The notes below the pieces were generated by a model. That model had not been told where the DNA came from. It worked only from the letters and a program-made list of their open reading frames with translations, and did no database searches. From assembly GCF_000265205.3 (NCBI RefSeq), contig NC_018000.1, positions 1,736,001-1,800,000 on the forward strand: a stretch of DNA of 64,000 bases, read 5' to 3'. Shown in pieces: positions 56,082 to 64,000 of this stretch. Within the stretch, counting starts at the first letter, position 1. Each line of letters begins with the position of its first letter. The stretch is from Sinorhizobium fredii USDA 257. GTDB taxonomy: Bacteria > Pseudomonadota > Alphaproteobacteria > Rhizobiales > Rhizobiaceae. The translations under genes were made by a program, and so were the position numbers.

Positions 56082-56131
56082 CGGGCCCCAGAGCATGGCC
56101 CACAAATCCCTCCGGTCAGCTCTGGGGCCCG
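56082..56131. repeat. Perfect 13-base inverted repeat around CCCCAGAGC
   Basis: CGGGCCCCAGAGC and GCTCTGGGGCCCG are exact complements separated by 24 bases. The same nine-base core recurs several times near the XRE regulator gene to the right. It lies between the Hint gene and a small acidic gene. Confidence 0.75.
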
Positions 56132-56201
56132 GTCCGCTCGGAAGCCGCGTCCGGCGTCTCTACTCCAGCCCCCAATTAGAGTCGAGCGGGAGAGACCTGC
56201 C

Positions 56202-56438
56202 TTGAATCATCTTTCTGATATCAATGACATGACTGATGACGAGCTGCGGGAGATCTGCATGCTGGCGGTCGGCGTCTGCGCAACCGACGAAGCGATGGAC
56301 GAGTCCCTGCCGCCTTTTTGGGGCGAGGTCTTGAAGGAGGTTCTTGCACGCGGCTGGGGCGGTAGCCGCGAGGCGATCATCAGAGACACGATGCTGGAAA
56401 TCGAGTGCTTCCGAGGAGGATCGTCCGGAGCCGCATAG
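56202..56438 (+). CDS. Small acidic protein
   Basis: A 78-residue protein. A TTG start is chosen because GGGAGAG lies seven bases before it; the ATG nine codons later has no site. It is acidic and helical: MNHLSDINDMTDDELREICM, then DESLPPFWGEVLKEVLARGW and a Cys near the end. It faces the XRE regulator gene tail-to-tail, nine bases apart. The function is unknown; acidic partners of XRE regulators exist, but no evidence links the two here. Confidence 0.5.
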   Translation: MNHLSDINDMTDDELREICMLAVGVCATDEAMDESLPPFWGEVLKEVLARGWGGSREAIIRDTMLEIECFRGGSSGAA

Positions 56439-56446
56439 GAGCGCAG

Positions 56447-56884
56447 CTATTCTCCAGCATCCTGCTTTCGATTGCCTTCTCGCTCGGCAATCCGCGTGAC
56501 TAGACCGAGATAAGCACGTCTCACCTCACTATCGTTGATCCGGGCGAAACCCCGATTGAGAGCACGCCCCATCGGACTCGAGACAAAGTCCGCCAACGAT
56601 CGGCCGGCGCTCAGTCTGGCGTTACCACTGTCGTCTCTCGCGGACGGGATCTCGAAGAAATACGAAAGCGGGACTTCGAGCACGTTTGCAATCGACTGGA
56701 GCCGGCCTGCGCCAACCTTGCTGCGACCGGCCTCGTATTTTTGCACCTGCTGGTATGTCACGCCAAGTGCCTGCCCGAGATCGGTCTGTGACATTTCCAT
56801 CGATACTCGCCGTGCACGAATTCTGCGGCCAACTTCGGCATCAATTGGATCTGGCTTTCTTTTCACCCGGGGGCTGCTGGACAA
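56447..56884 (-). CDS. XRE-family (helix-turn-helix) transcriptional regulator
   Basis: A 145-residue regulator. The TTG start at 56884 is chosen because AGGAAAG lies seven bases before it; longer frames to 57103 lack sites. The HTH reads DAEVGRRIRARRVSMEMSQT followed by DLGQALGVTYQQVQKYEAGR and SKVGAGRLQSIANVLEVPLS, a Cro/CI-type domain. The C-terminal part (FVSSPMGRALNRGFARINDS) is helical and may sense a ligand or dimerise. Palindromes with CCCCAGAGC lie upstream and beyond its end and are candidate operators. Confidence 0.88.
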   Translation of the reverse strand: MSSSPRVKRKPDPIDAEVGRRIRARRVSMEMSQTDLGQALGVTYQQVQKYEAGRSKVGAGRLQSIANVLEVPLSYFFEIPSARDDSGNARLSAGRSLADFVSSPMGRALNRGFARINDSEVRRAYLGLVTRIAEREGNRKQDAGE

Positions 56885-57674
56885 AGGAATCTTTCCTGGA
56901 GATTGAGCCCCAGAGCGGCGCCGAGAAGGGACTATTGGGGCTCTGCTCTGGGACCGTTGCGGGTCCATGCGACCAGCGGCTGCCAGGCGCCCGGGACTCG
57001 CAATCTCTTGCAGAAGGCGTGGAGACCTTGGGCAGGTGATGATGCGGAAGAACCCCAGAGCTCCCCAGAAGGGGTGACGAGGGCGACGCTCTGGGGGTCC
57101 CACGTCCGACGCCTTCTACGATATTTTCAGAGAGCACCGTCAGCAAGCGGCCTCAGACCTTTGGCCGTCGGCATTGGACCTCTGGCCATACTCGTCGGGC
57201 CAAAGTCCTATGGAAAGGAGATGGCTGGGCTAGAAAACAGGCCATGTGCACAAGGCGGGATGTCGCTACGGTGTTCATCGTAGTCGCAGCGGCACTCGCC
57301 GGACTGGGCTCGATCGCGACCATCACGACGACGGCAGATGAAATTGATGATCAAAGAGCCCTGCAACGTCGGGAGCCGTGCAGCGCGGCAGCCGCCAGAG
57401 GAAATCACCACCAGGATGAAGGTTACCGCCGCGCCCAGGAAGCTACCGAACTTTGTCTCCGGGACGAAAGCGTCAACTCGATGTAGAGTTGACCAGCCAC
57501 ATCGCGGGACGCCGGCGCTGCTCCCGCGATGCGACGCGAAACAAGAAACACCGGCAACACACCGATGGTGGCGGTCGACGTATTGCAGGCGCATATCCGC
57601 GAGAACGGGTTCCTACTTCGAACCAGATCTACATTGGCGCGTTAATCAGATCACCTACATGCGGAGAACTGATA
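56885..57674. other. Long non-coding region with CCCCAGAGC palindromes
   Basis: Copies of CCCCAGAGC (or its complement GCTCTGGGG, sometimes missing one base) occur at 56908, 56945, 57053 and 57088, arranged as two inverted pairs. The rest to 57674 holds only weak short frames; one with MCTRRDVATVFIVVAAALAG at 57244 has a membrane-like start but no ribosome site. Confidence 0.5.
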
Positions 57675-58025
57675 GTGAATCAACTGCTTTTTCGAATGGC
57701 TGATTTTCTTTCTCGCCCTCCCGGCTTCTATTTCGTGATCCTCGCGATGGCTGGCAGCACCGCCTTCATACCTTTCGGCTTCACAAACGTCATCACCTAT
57801 GCTCTGTCGGTCGCAGCAATCGTGGTCACCAGCATCGTCTTGATACAAGGCTACCGCGACACGGCGGCGATCCACGCAAAGCTCGACGAAATCATCGTGT
57901 CAATGCGCGAGACCCGGAACGAGGTGGTCGGCCTTGAGCACGAACAGCCGGAGCAGATTTCGGCGGCAGTCAAGCGGCTCGAAGAGGAAGCTGACGGACA
58001 AGACCAAGCCAGGACCACTATCTAG
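57675..58025 (+). CDS. Low-affinity iron permease family protein
   Basis: A 116-residue membrane protein of the low-affinity Fe/Cu permease family, named after a fungal type. The GTG start follows GGAGAACTGATA. Two membrane segments are visible (GFYFVILAMAGSTAFIPFGF; VITYALSVAAIVVTSIVLIQ), followed by the family's soluble helix AAIHAKLDEIIVSMRETRNE with the VGLEHE turn. The role in iron uptake is not proven for bacterial members. It has no close partners. Confidence 0.8.
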   Translation: MNQLLFRMADFLSRPPGFYFVILAMAGSTAFIPFGFTNVITYALSVAAIVVTSIVLIQGYRDTAAIHAKLDEIIVSMRETRNEVVGLEHEQPEQISAAVKRLEEEADGQDQARTTI

Positions 58026-58076
58026 CGGACTTCATATATGCTCCTCAGTCCTCGCCGCCTTGCGAGAAACTTTCAT

Positions 58077-58365
58077 TCGGCCTGACGAGCCGCCGGCTCC
58101 GCGCAGCGGCAGCCGACGCAGATCGCGACCGTCGATGACTTCCGCCAACGTCGCCGCCGCATGCAGGCGGTCATTTCGGCCAGCCCATGGCGATGTCGTG
58201 GGGCCCGATCCACGCGCCAGGATCTTTGAAGTCGATATTGCCGCGCGCGGTCCCCTCCGACGCGTTCATGAAGAACCTGTAGGCCAGGACTCCCGAATGA
58301 CCTTCGGCTTCGATCCGCTTTGCCAGCGCGCCTACCGCACTCTCGAAGTCTTCCGGCGGCATCAA
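58077..58365 (-). pseudogene. Frameshifted small protein of unknown family
   Basis: The minus strand starts MMPPEDFESAVGALAKRIEA, then GHSGVLAYRFFMNASEGTAR and GNIDFKDPGAWIGPHDIAMG, followed by a stop. One base shifted, it reads RLHAAATLAEVIDGRDLRRL, which is the natural continuation of such a protein. A single-base change has split the gene. The function is unknown. Confidence 0.5.
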
Positions 58366-58551
58366 GCTCCGGGTCGTCGAGGGTCAGTCGTGACTGGGTG
58401 AGGCTGTCACGTGCAAGACGCGCTGGGAAACGCCCCCTTCGATACGCCGGTCTCGGAGCGGTCGCTTCGACAGATGAGCCATTTGACAATGGAAGCGAGA
58501 ATGACGACGGCGAGGTCGTGTTGGGCGGACCAGCGAGGTTCAGAGGACCTA

Positions 58552-59604
58552 TTAGCTCGCCGGCGCCTTTCCCGTCGATGCTCGCTCGACCAAATGACAG
58601 GCGAGCTCCACGCGGCGCGGCGGCATGGGCAGGCCGGAAAGATTGTCGCGCAGCAGGTCGAGCGCGATCGAACCGATCTCGCGCATCGGAATGTGCATCG
58701 TCGTCAGCGGAGGGTTGAGAAAAGCCGCCTGCGGCAGGTCGTCCATACCCATCACCGAGACATCGCCGGGTACCGAGAAGCCCAATTGCCGAATGCCGAT
58801 CATCGCGCCCACGGCGAGGCTGTCGCCAGCAGCCAGCACCGCCGTGAAATCCAGCCCCCGGGCCGAAATCCGTTGGGAAATCGCCTGCGTCGCCAGTTCC
58901 GGTAGCCAGTCGTCGACGGGGACGATCAGATCATCCGTTGCCAGCAGTCCTTTCGCCAGCAGTCCATCGCGCCAGCCTTCGAAGCGCCGCTCGATGGTTC
59001 TGCGGCCGGGCCGCATGAGAAAGAGGATGCGGCTATGGCCGAGACCGATGAGGTGATCGGTTGCCAGCCGTGCGCTCGAGCGGTTGCAGGGGGTGACGCT
59101 CGATAGCCTCATGAACGGGTCGTCACCGTTGAGCAGGACCACTGGCTTGTCGAAGTCGCGCGTCGCGGCAAGCATGCCCTCGTCATCAACGGTGAGGAAC
59201 AGCAGGCCGGCGACCTGGTCGTCTTGTTGGGCCTCCTTCAGCACGGCCAATTCCTCGTCCCGATCCGCGATCGGCCGGGTGACGATCTCAAGGCCGAGTG
59301 TCTGCGCACGATCCTTCAGGCCCTCGAGCACGTAGAGGGTGAACTGGTTGCGCACATAGTCAATCATTGCCGCGCTCGATGCGGCGAGTATGACCTTCTG
59401 ACCGGCAACCGCCGTCGGGATGACATAGTTCGCGTTCTTTGCCGCTTCGAGGACCTGATGGCGGATCTCCGGGCGAACACCTTTTTCGCCGGCCAGAGCG
59501 CGTGATGCCGTGCTGAGAGAAACACCGCATGCCGCTGCGATGTCCTCAAGACGGACACGCTTGCTCTTCTTGCCACGCTTGCCGGATGGCGGTTTCGCGA
59601 TCAC
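58552..59604 (-). CDS. LacI-family transcriptional repressor
   Basis: A 350-residue regulator. The GTG start is chosen because AAGGAG stands seven bases before it; an ATG 8 codons upstream has no site. The HTH is KRVRLEDIAAACGVSLSTAS, then RALAGEKGVRPEIRHQVLEA. The C-terminal sensor resembles periplasmic sugar-binding proteins (MIGIRQLGFSVPGDVSVMGM; VLAAGDSLAVGAMIG). It is divergent from the pectin-type operon and most likely represses it until a product such as an unsaturated galacturonide or rhamnose is present. The gap of 113 bases holds no clear palindrome that I can name. Confidence 0.92.
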   Translation of the reverse strand: MIAKPPSGKRGKKSKRVRLEDIAAACGVSLSTASRALAGEKGVRPEIRHQVLEAAKNANYVIPTAVAGQKVILAASSAAMIDYVRNQFTLYVLEGLKDRAQTLGLEIVTRPIADRDEELAVLKEAQQDDQVAGLLFLTVDDEGMLAATRDFDKPVVLLNGDDPFMRLSSVTPCNRSSARLATDHLIGLGHSRILFLMRPGRRTIERRFEGWRDGLLAKGLLATDDLIVPVDDWLPELATQAISQRISARGLDFTAVLAAGDSLAVGAMIGIRQLGFSVPGDVSVMGMDDLPQAAFLNPPLTTMHIPMREIGSIALDLLRDNLSGLPMPPRRVELACHLVERASTGKAPAS

Positions 59605-59717
59605 TTCACTGCTCCTTTTCGCAATCATGGGAAAAATTTTCAGATTGCGCAAGAAAAAACCTCGTGGCTTTATTTTCTCCGAGGAGCCGCGCAAGCGGTG
59701 TACATGGGAGGAACGTC

Positions 59718-60818
59718 ATGGGTCCGAATGCCCGCGATATTCGCGTTGGTCTCGATCGTCTTGTCGCCGGCATGACCGGCCTCAAGCATGAGGGTCGTTT
59801 TCACGAGCCGAACCTCGACGGGACCGCTGGTGACTACATCAGCTTCGACAGTTGGGAATGGCCACAGGGCGTCGGTCTCTACGGCCTGATCAGACTCTGG
59901 CTGTTCACCGGCCGCGACGATCTACGCCAGCTCGTCGAAAACTGGTATGAAGCAAGGCTTGCAGCGGGCCTGCCCGAGCTCAACGTCAACACCACGGCGC
60001 CGATGCTCGGCCTCTCCGTGCTTTGGGCAAAGACCGGAAATCCGCGGTGGAAACCGGTGCTCGACGGTTGGGCGGACCGCGTGATCGCGGAAATGGGGCG
60101 CACGCCGGAAGGCGGCTTCGAGCATCATGTCTCCGATAAAGTCAACGACAACGAACTGTGGGACGACACGCTCTATATGGTGGCGCTTTTCCTCGCCTCC
60201 TACGGCCACGCGAGCGGCCGGCGTGAGCTCGTCGACGAGGCTTCGCGACAATTCCTCGTCCATGCCCGCTATCTATCCGACCCTCAAACCGGCCTCTGGT
60301 TCCATGGCTGGACGTTCGACGGGCGGCACAATTTTGCGCGGGCACGCTGGGCACGCGGCAATGCCTGGATCACCGCCGGCATTCTCGATTTCTTCGACCT
60401 CGCCGAGATCGCCAATCCGGTCAGGACCTTCCTTGAAGGAGTCCTTATCAGCCAGGTCGACGCGCTTCTGCCACTGCAGACCGCATCTGGCGCCTGGCGC
60501 ACCCTTCTCGACGACGCGAGTTCCTACGAGGAGATCTCGGCCACCGCGGGGATCGGCTACGGGCTGCTCAAGGGCCACCGCCTCGGCCTCGGCACACCCG
60601 CCTGGCAGACTGCCGGCTTGAAGGCGCTCGAGGCAGTCATGAACAATATCGACGAGAACGGCACCGTGCTCAACGTCTCCTACGGGACGCGCATGGGCCA
60701 TGATCTCCAGTTCTATAAGGACATCCCGATCCAGCCGACAGGCTATGGGCAGGCGCTGGCGATCCTGTGCCTTTCCGAAGCCCTCCAGCATGTCGGTGCA
60801 GAAGGACAGGCGGTATGA
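59718..60818 (+). CDS. Unsaturated rhamnogalacturonyl hydrolase (GH105/GH88 family)
   Basis: A 366-residue cytoplasmic enzyme that cleaves the unsaturated uronic sugar from lyase products of rhamnogalacturonan. The ATG follows GGGAGGAACGTC. GH88/GH105 marks are DNELWDDTLYMVALFLASYG with the acidic pocket, GLWFHGWTFDGRHNFARARW and ARGNAWITAGILDFFDLAEI. No signal peptide is present, so its substrate is imported oligosaccharide. It is first in the operon. Its stop overlaps kduI as ATGA. GH105 is favoured over GH88 by the KduI neighbour and by RGNAW. Confidence 0.88.
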   Translation: MGPNARDIRVGLDRLVAGMTGLKHEGRFHEPNLDGTAGDYISFDSWEWPQGVGLYGLIRLWLFTGRDDLRQLVENWYEARLAAGLPELNVNTTAPMLGLSVLWAKTGNPRWKPVLDGWADRVIAEMGRTPEGGFEHHVSDKVNDNELWDDTLYMVALFLASYGHASGRRELVDEASRQFLVHARYLSDPQTGLWFHGWTFDGRHNFARARWARGNAWITAGILDFFDLAEIANPVRTFLEGVLISQVDALLPLQTASGAWRTLLDDASSYEEISATAGIGYGLLKGHRLGLGTPAWQTAGLKALEAVMNNIDENGTVLNVSYGTRMGHDLQFYKDIPIQPTGYGQALAILCLSEALQHVGAEGQAV

Positions 60819-61651
60819 TGATGAAGATTTTGTACGGGGCCGGCCCTGAGGACATCAAGGGCTACGATACGGAGCGTCTGCGTCGCGAGTTCCTGATCAC
60901 GGACCTCTTTGCCCCGGATGCGGTAAACTTCACCTACACCCATGTTGATCGTCTGCTGATCGGCGGTGCCGTGCCGGTCGCGAAAAGCCTGACCTTCGGA
61001 TCCGGCGCCGAAATCGGCACGCCCCATTTGCTGTCGGCACGAGAGATGGGCGTCGCCAACCTCGGCGGCAGCGGCACGGTCATCGTCGACGGGCAGGAAT
61101 TTACGCTTCAAAACCGCGACGTTCTCTATGTAGGACGGGGTGCAAAGGAAATCACCGTAGCGAGCCAGTCCGCCGATGCGCCGGCGCGCTACTACATGAA
61201 CTCCGTTCCGGCTGGCGCCGATTTCCCCCACCGGCTGATCCCGAGGCAGGAAGCCAAGCCGCTCGACCTCGGCGACGCCAGGCGGTCGAACAGACGCCGC
61301 CTCGCGATGTACATCCATCCGGAAGTGGCTCCCTCCTGCCTGCTGCTGATGGGCATCACGGATCTGGCCGAAGGCAGCATCTGGAACACAATGCCACCGC
61401 ATCTGCACGAGCGCCGCATGGAGGCCTACTGCTATTTCGACATGGCAAGCGAAGACCGGATCATCCATCTGATGGGCCGTCCCGAGGAAACGCGCCACCT
61501 CATCGTCGCGGACGGCAACGCGGTGCTGTCACCGGCGTGGTCGATCCATATGGGTGCCGGCACCGGACCCTATGCCTTCGTCTGGGGCATGACCGGAGAA
61601 AATCAGGAATACAACGACGTGAACCCCGTTGCCGTGGCTGAGCTCAAATGA
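60815..61651 (+). CDS. kduI: 5-keto-4-deoxyuronate isomerase KduI
   Basis: A 278-residue isomerase converting 5-keto-4-deoxyuronate to 3-deoxy-D-glycero-2,5-hexodiulosonate. The family start is RREFLITDLFAPDAVNFTYT, and the metal site appears in NTMPPHLHERRMEAYCYFDM. The C-terminus has WSIHMGAGTGPYAFVWGMTG. Three ATG codons stand in a row; the first is taken because it overlaps the GH105 stop. It follows the hydrolase in the breakdown of pectin-derived unsaturated uronates. Its own stop overlaps the start of the next gene. Confidence 0.95.
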   Translation: MMMKILYGAGPEDIKGYDTERLRREFLITDLFAPDAVNFTYTHVDRLLIGGAVPVAKSLTFGSGAEIGTPHLLSAREMGVANLGGSGTVIVDGQEFTLQNRDVLYVGRGAKEITVASQSADAPARYYMNSVPAGADFPHRLIPRQEAKPLDLGDARRSNRRRLAMYIHPEVAPSCLLLMGITDLAEGSIWNTMPPHLHERRMEAYCYFDMASEDRIIHLMGRPEETRHLIVADGNAVLSPAWSIHMGAGTGPYAFVWGMTGENQEYNDVNPVAVAELK

Positions 61652-64000
61652 CCGATACGACGTTCCACCTGAAGAAGAATCTCGCCGCGGGCGAAGCCAT
61701 CCGCTACTGGCAGCTTGGCGCGATCGCCGAGGAGCGTTTCGACGTGCCGGACCAGCCTATGAATGGCGAGATGGATCCCTTCTTCTTCCTGACCAAGCAC
61801 AAGAACTTCATTCCCCACGAATATCCGTGCCGCACGATCTTTGCCGAGCGCTATCGCGGCAAGCGGCCGGACGTACGCGGCGCTTTCGAAGCCACGCGCT
61901 GGTGGTTGCCGTTCGGCTCGCCGCGGCTCGATCTCTCCGGCTTCTGGTTCCGCCCGACGCGGCTGTCGACCTGGGCGCGGACCTATATCGAGGCGGAAAA
62001 CGCCGGGACGGCGAAGGTCCGTCTCGGCACCTGCGGCGGGGCGGTCCTCTGGATCAACGATGCCGAAGCGGGCTGGATGGCCCCCTATAGCCGCAATCTC
62101 GAGGCTCGGGCCGAGTACGACCTGCCCTTGAAGGCCGGGCTCAACAAGGTCGAGATCTTCTTCGACGACCTTGCCGAGCGCGACGCCCGCTACTTCTTCC
62201 AGCTCGACTACCTCTCGGGTCCCGTGGCCAGCGTAGCGCTCCCCGTTCCTTGCGAGAGCGAGGCAGCAAGCAGGATCGAGGACGTGCTCGACGGCATGCA
62301 CTTCGACCGCCCCGCCTATTTCGAGGGCGACATCACGCTGCTTTTCGCCACACCGCTCCCGCTTGACGTCGGGGTCAATGTTGCCGTCGAAGGCGATTTC
62401 ATGTCGACCGAGCGTTTCGACCACGACTTCGTGCTGAAGGCCGGCGAACGGCGCCTCGTCATCGGTCCTACCGAGAAGGCGCCAGCCGATTTCCGCCATT
62501 TTCGCATCACGCTCGATGCCGGCGGCTTCGTCGCATCGCGCTCGCTGGGCGTGGAGATCTGCCACGCCGGCCGACAGGGTGAAGCACCGTCGTCGCTTGC
62601 GGCTCGCATCACTGAAACGCTCGACGAGGTTTCCGAATTCTCCGAGCGCGACACAGTGCGCGCCTTCGCGCGGCTGGCGAGCGGGCGCCCGGGCGCGGAC
62701 ACCGACGCGATGATCGAAGAGATCCTGCCGTCGATAGAGGATTGCCACGACTGCGCCGATTTCTCGCTCGTGCCGCTGATCTGGTCCCGCACAGTCTGGG
62801 GCAAGGATATCGGCGAGCGGACGCGCGCCCGCATCGATCATGCCATTCTCAACTTTCGCTACTGGATGGACGAGCCAGGCAACGATGTGCAGTGGTACTT
62901 CTCCGAAAACCATGCATTGCTGTTCCATACCTCGGCCTATCTTGCCGGCCACCTTCTTCCGGGCGCCACGTTCCGCCGCTCCCGCCGCAAGGGCGAGGAG
63001 CAAAGGGCGGTCGGCGCAGCCCGGGTGAGGGCTTGGCTCGACCATTTCGAAGCCTGGGAAATGGCGGAATTCAACTCCGCGCCCTATTTCCCCATCGACC
63101 TCAAGGGACTGACGGCGCTTGCAGCGCTTTCGCCCGATGCCGACATCGCCGAGCGTGCCAGGAAAGGTATCGTGCGACTGTGCGAGATAATTGCCCGCTC
63201 CGCCCACCACGGCATGATCACCGCCGCCCAGGGGCGCTCCTACGAACACACGCTCTGCGCCGGCCGCTCGCTCGAGCTTTCGGCCGTCGCGCGCCTGCTC
63301 TGGGGCAAGGGCTGGTACGGCCGCCGCGTGCACGCGCTGCCGCAGCTTGCCGTCTGCCTGCGAGATCACGGCCTCGTCGTGCCGGAAAGCCTGGCAGCGG
63401 TTGCCTGCCACCAGGGCGACGAGCACCAGGAATGGCGCTTCGCCCAGGGCGAAAACCGGTTCGCCGCACTCTATCACTACAAGGGACGGAATTTCGCGAT
63501 GGGCTCTGCCAGCCACTACCGCTGGCGCGAGTGGGGCTATCAGGAGACCGTTCTGCATCTCAGGATCGGCGAGCGTCCGGAAGCAGCGGTCTGGATCAAT
63601 CATCCGGGCGAGACGATCCAGTTCGGGTACGGCCGACCTTCCTTTTGGGGTGGTTGCGGCGCCCTCCCTCGCGCGCACCAGTACAGAGGGTTGGCCGTAC
63701 TCGACTTTTCGACCTTCGAGGAGCAGCCTGATTTCACCCACGCCTGGTTCCCGATCGCCGAGTTCGACGAGAGCGCAATAAGAGGCAAGCGCGCCTTCGC
63801 GCGTAGTGGACGCGGCGCCGTCGCCCTCATCGGCAGCGGTGACCTGGAACTGGTGCAAGTCGGCCCCTCGGCCAAGATGGAACTGCGCCAGTACGGCCGC
63901 AAGACACGCTGGATCGTCCGGGTCTGCGACGCCACCAGGATCGAATCCGTCGAAACGAGATTTGCCGGCCTTTCGGTGGAGGAGACCGAGGAGGGCACGC
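61648..64000 (+). CDS. Large cytoplasmic protein of the pectin operon, family not recognised (3' end cut)
   Basis: At least 784 residues, running off the window. The ATG overlaps the kduI stop as ATGA. It begins MTDTTFHLKKNLAAGEAIRY and has no signal peptide. The first 200 residues look like a beta-rich sandwich with GFWFRPTRLSTWARTYIEAE and GTCGGAVLWINDAEAGWMAP, reminiscent of carbohydrate-binding modules. From about 330 the helical part FRYWMDEPGNDVQWYFSENH, ALLFHTSAYLAGHLLPGATF and KGRNFAMGSASHYRWREWGY suggests an alpha-barrel fold as in some glycosidases and lyases. A long open frame on the opposite strand is its shadow. It is likely a novel glycoside-active enzyme of the pathway. Confidence 0.8.
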   Translation, partial: MTDTTFHLKKNLAAGEAIRYWQLGAIAEERFDVPDQPMNGEMDPFFFLTKHKNFIPHEYPCRTIFAERYRGKRPDVRGAFEATRWWLPFGSPRLDLSGFWFRPTRLSTWARTYIEAENAGTAKVRLGTCGGAVLWINDAEAGWMAPYSRNLEARAEYDLPLKAGLNKVEIFFDDLAERDARYFFQLDYLSGPVASVALPVPCESEAASRIEDVLDGMHFDRPAYFEGDITLLFATPLPLDVGVNVAVEGDFMSTERFDHDFVLKAGERRLVIGPTEKAPADFRHFRITLDAGGFVASRSLGVEICHAGRQGEAPSSLAARITETLDEVSEFSERDTVRAFARLASGRPGADTDAMIEEILPSIEDCHDCADFSLVPLIWSRTVWGKDIGERTRARIDHAILNFRYWMDEPGNDVQWYFSENHALLFHTSAYLAGHLLPGATFRRSRRKGEEQRAVGAARVRAWLDHFEAWEMAEFNSAPYFPIDLKGLTALAALSPDADIAERARKGIVRLCEIIARSAHHGMITAAQGRSYEHTLCAGRSLELSAVARLLWGKGWYGRRVHALPQLAVCLRDHGLVVPESLAAVACHQGDEHQEWRFAQGENRFAALYHYKGRNFAMGSASHYRWREWGYQETVLHLRIGERPEAAVWINHPGETIQFGYGRPSFWGGCGALPRAHQYRGLAVLDFSTFEEQPDFTHAWFPIAEFDESAIRGKRAFARSGRGAVALIGSGDLELVQVGPSAKMELRQYGRKTRWIVRVCDATRIESVETRFAGLSVEETEEGT

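Noticed and set aside
57244..57486. Possible 80-residue membrane protein
   Set aside because: Only the first 25 residues are hydrophobic; the rest is of random composition and no ribosome site is present.
61603..63858. Open frame of about 750 codons on the minus strand
   Set aside because: It is the shadow of the plus-strand gene coupled to kduI; its composition (many R, A, E, G runs) is that of an antisense frame in GC-rich DNA, and it has no operon context.

Overview
The window looks like a piece of a Sinorhizobium/Ensifer-type alphaproteobacterial genome, possibly a megaplasmid or chromid. This rests on the high GC content and on the gene set: an ars operon with an aquaglyceroporin, two Ku genes with a long LigD, remnants of rhizobium-typical MucR-like and DUF1612 genes, DUF982 and DUF6428 proteins, and a CIRCE-controlled extra groESL. 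Strain and replicon cannot be fixed from the sequence alone. No rRNA, tRNA or CRISPR array was seen.

Layout: 1-3.8 kb is a sugar-type ABC importer (binding protein, double ATPase, two permeases, the last cut by the window edge) with a palindromic operator upstream. 4.1-10.5 kb is a urea-type ABC importer in the order urtABCDE, plus a small unknown gene. 10.6-12.8 kb is the arsenic operon arsR-arsC-aqpS with a divergent DUF6428 gene sharing the operator. 12.8-15.8 kb is a poor region with small genes, a LysR regulator and gene debris. 15.8-19.6 kb is a heat-shock block: CIRCE, groES, groEL and an HtrA protease. 20.2-24.7 kb is an NHEJ repair locus (ku, KTSC gene, ligD, ku). 25.1-30.8 kb holds CsbD, Pcm, a polyhydroxyalkanoate-depolymerase-like esterase, a methyltransferase and a PhaC synthase.

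31-45 kb is accessory and decayed. It has an orphan sulfate-binding protein beside a broken cysA, a metallopeptidase, an SH3 protein, a peroxiredoxin-like protein, a LuxR regulator, a GST followed by an apparent hydrolase/methyltransferase fusion, a PIN toxin/antitoxin pair with a perfect palindromic operator, and an unusual Rossmann protein sitting between LysR and IS110 remnants. 45-53 kb holds a DCC1 (DUF393) gene facing a large HTTM-like membrane protein, then a surface-glycan locus: a Wzx-like flippase against an operon of initiating sugar transferase, GMC oxidoreductase, small Tat protein and phosphoribosyltransferase/HAD fusion.

53-58.5 kb has many small genes, an exported Hint-domain protein and an XRE regulator surrounded by repeated CCCCAGAGC palindromes. 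58.5-64 kb is a pectin/rhamnogalacturonan utilisation operon: LacI regulator, GH88/GH105 hydrolase, KduI isomerase and a large protein of no recognised family that runs off the window.

Functionally the window mixes nutrient import (sugar, urea, formerly sulfate), stress defence (arsenic, heat, double-strand breaks, protein damage), carbon storage and surface glycan chemistry. Gene fragments and repeats between the blocks indicate a region of repeated insertion and decay.
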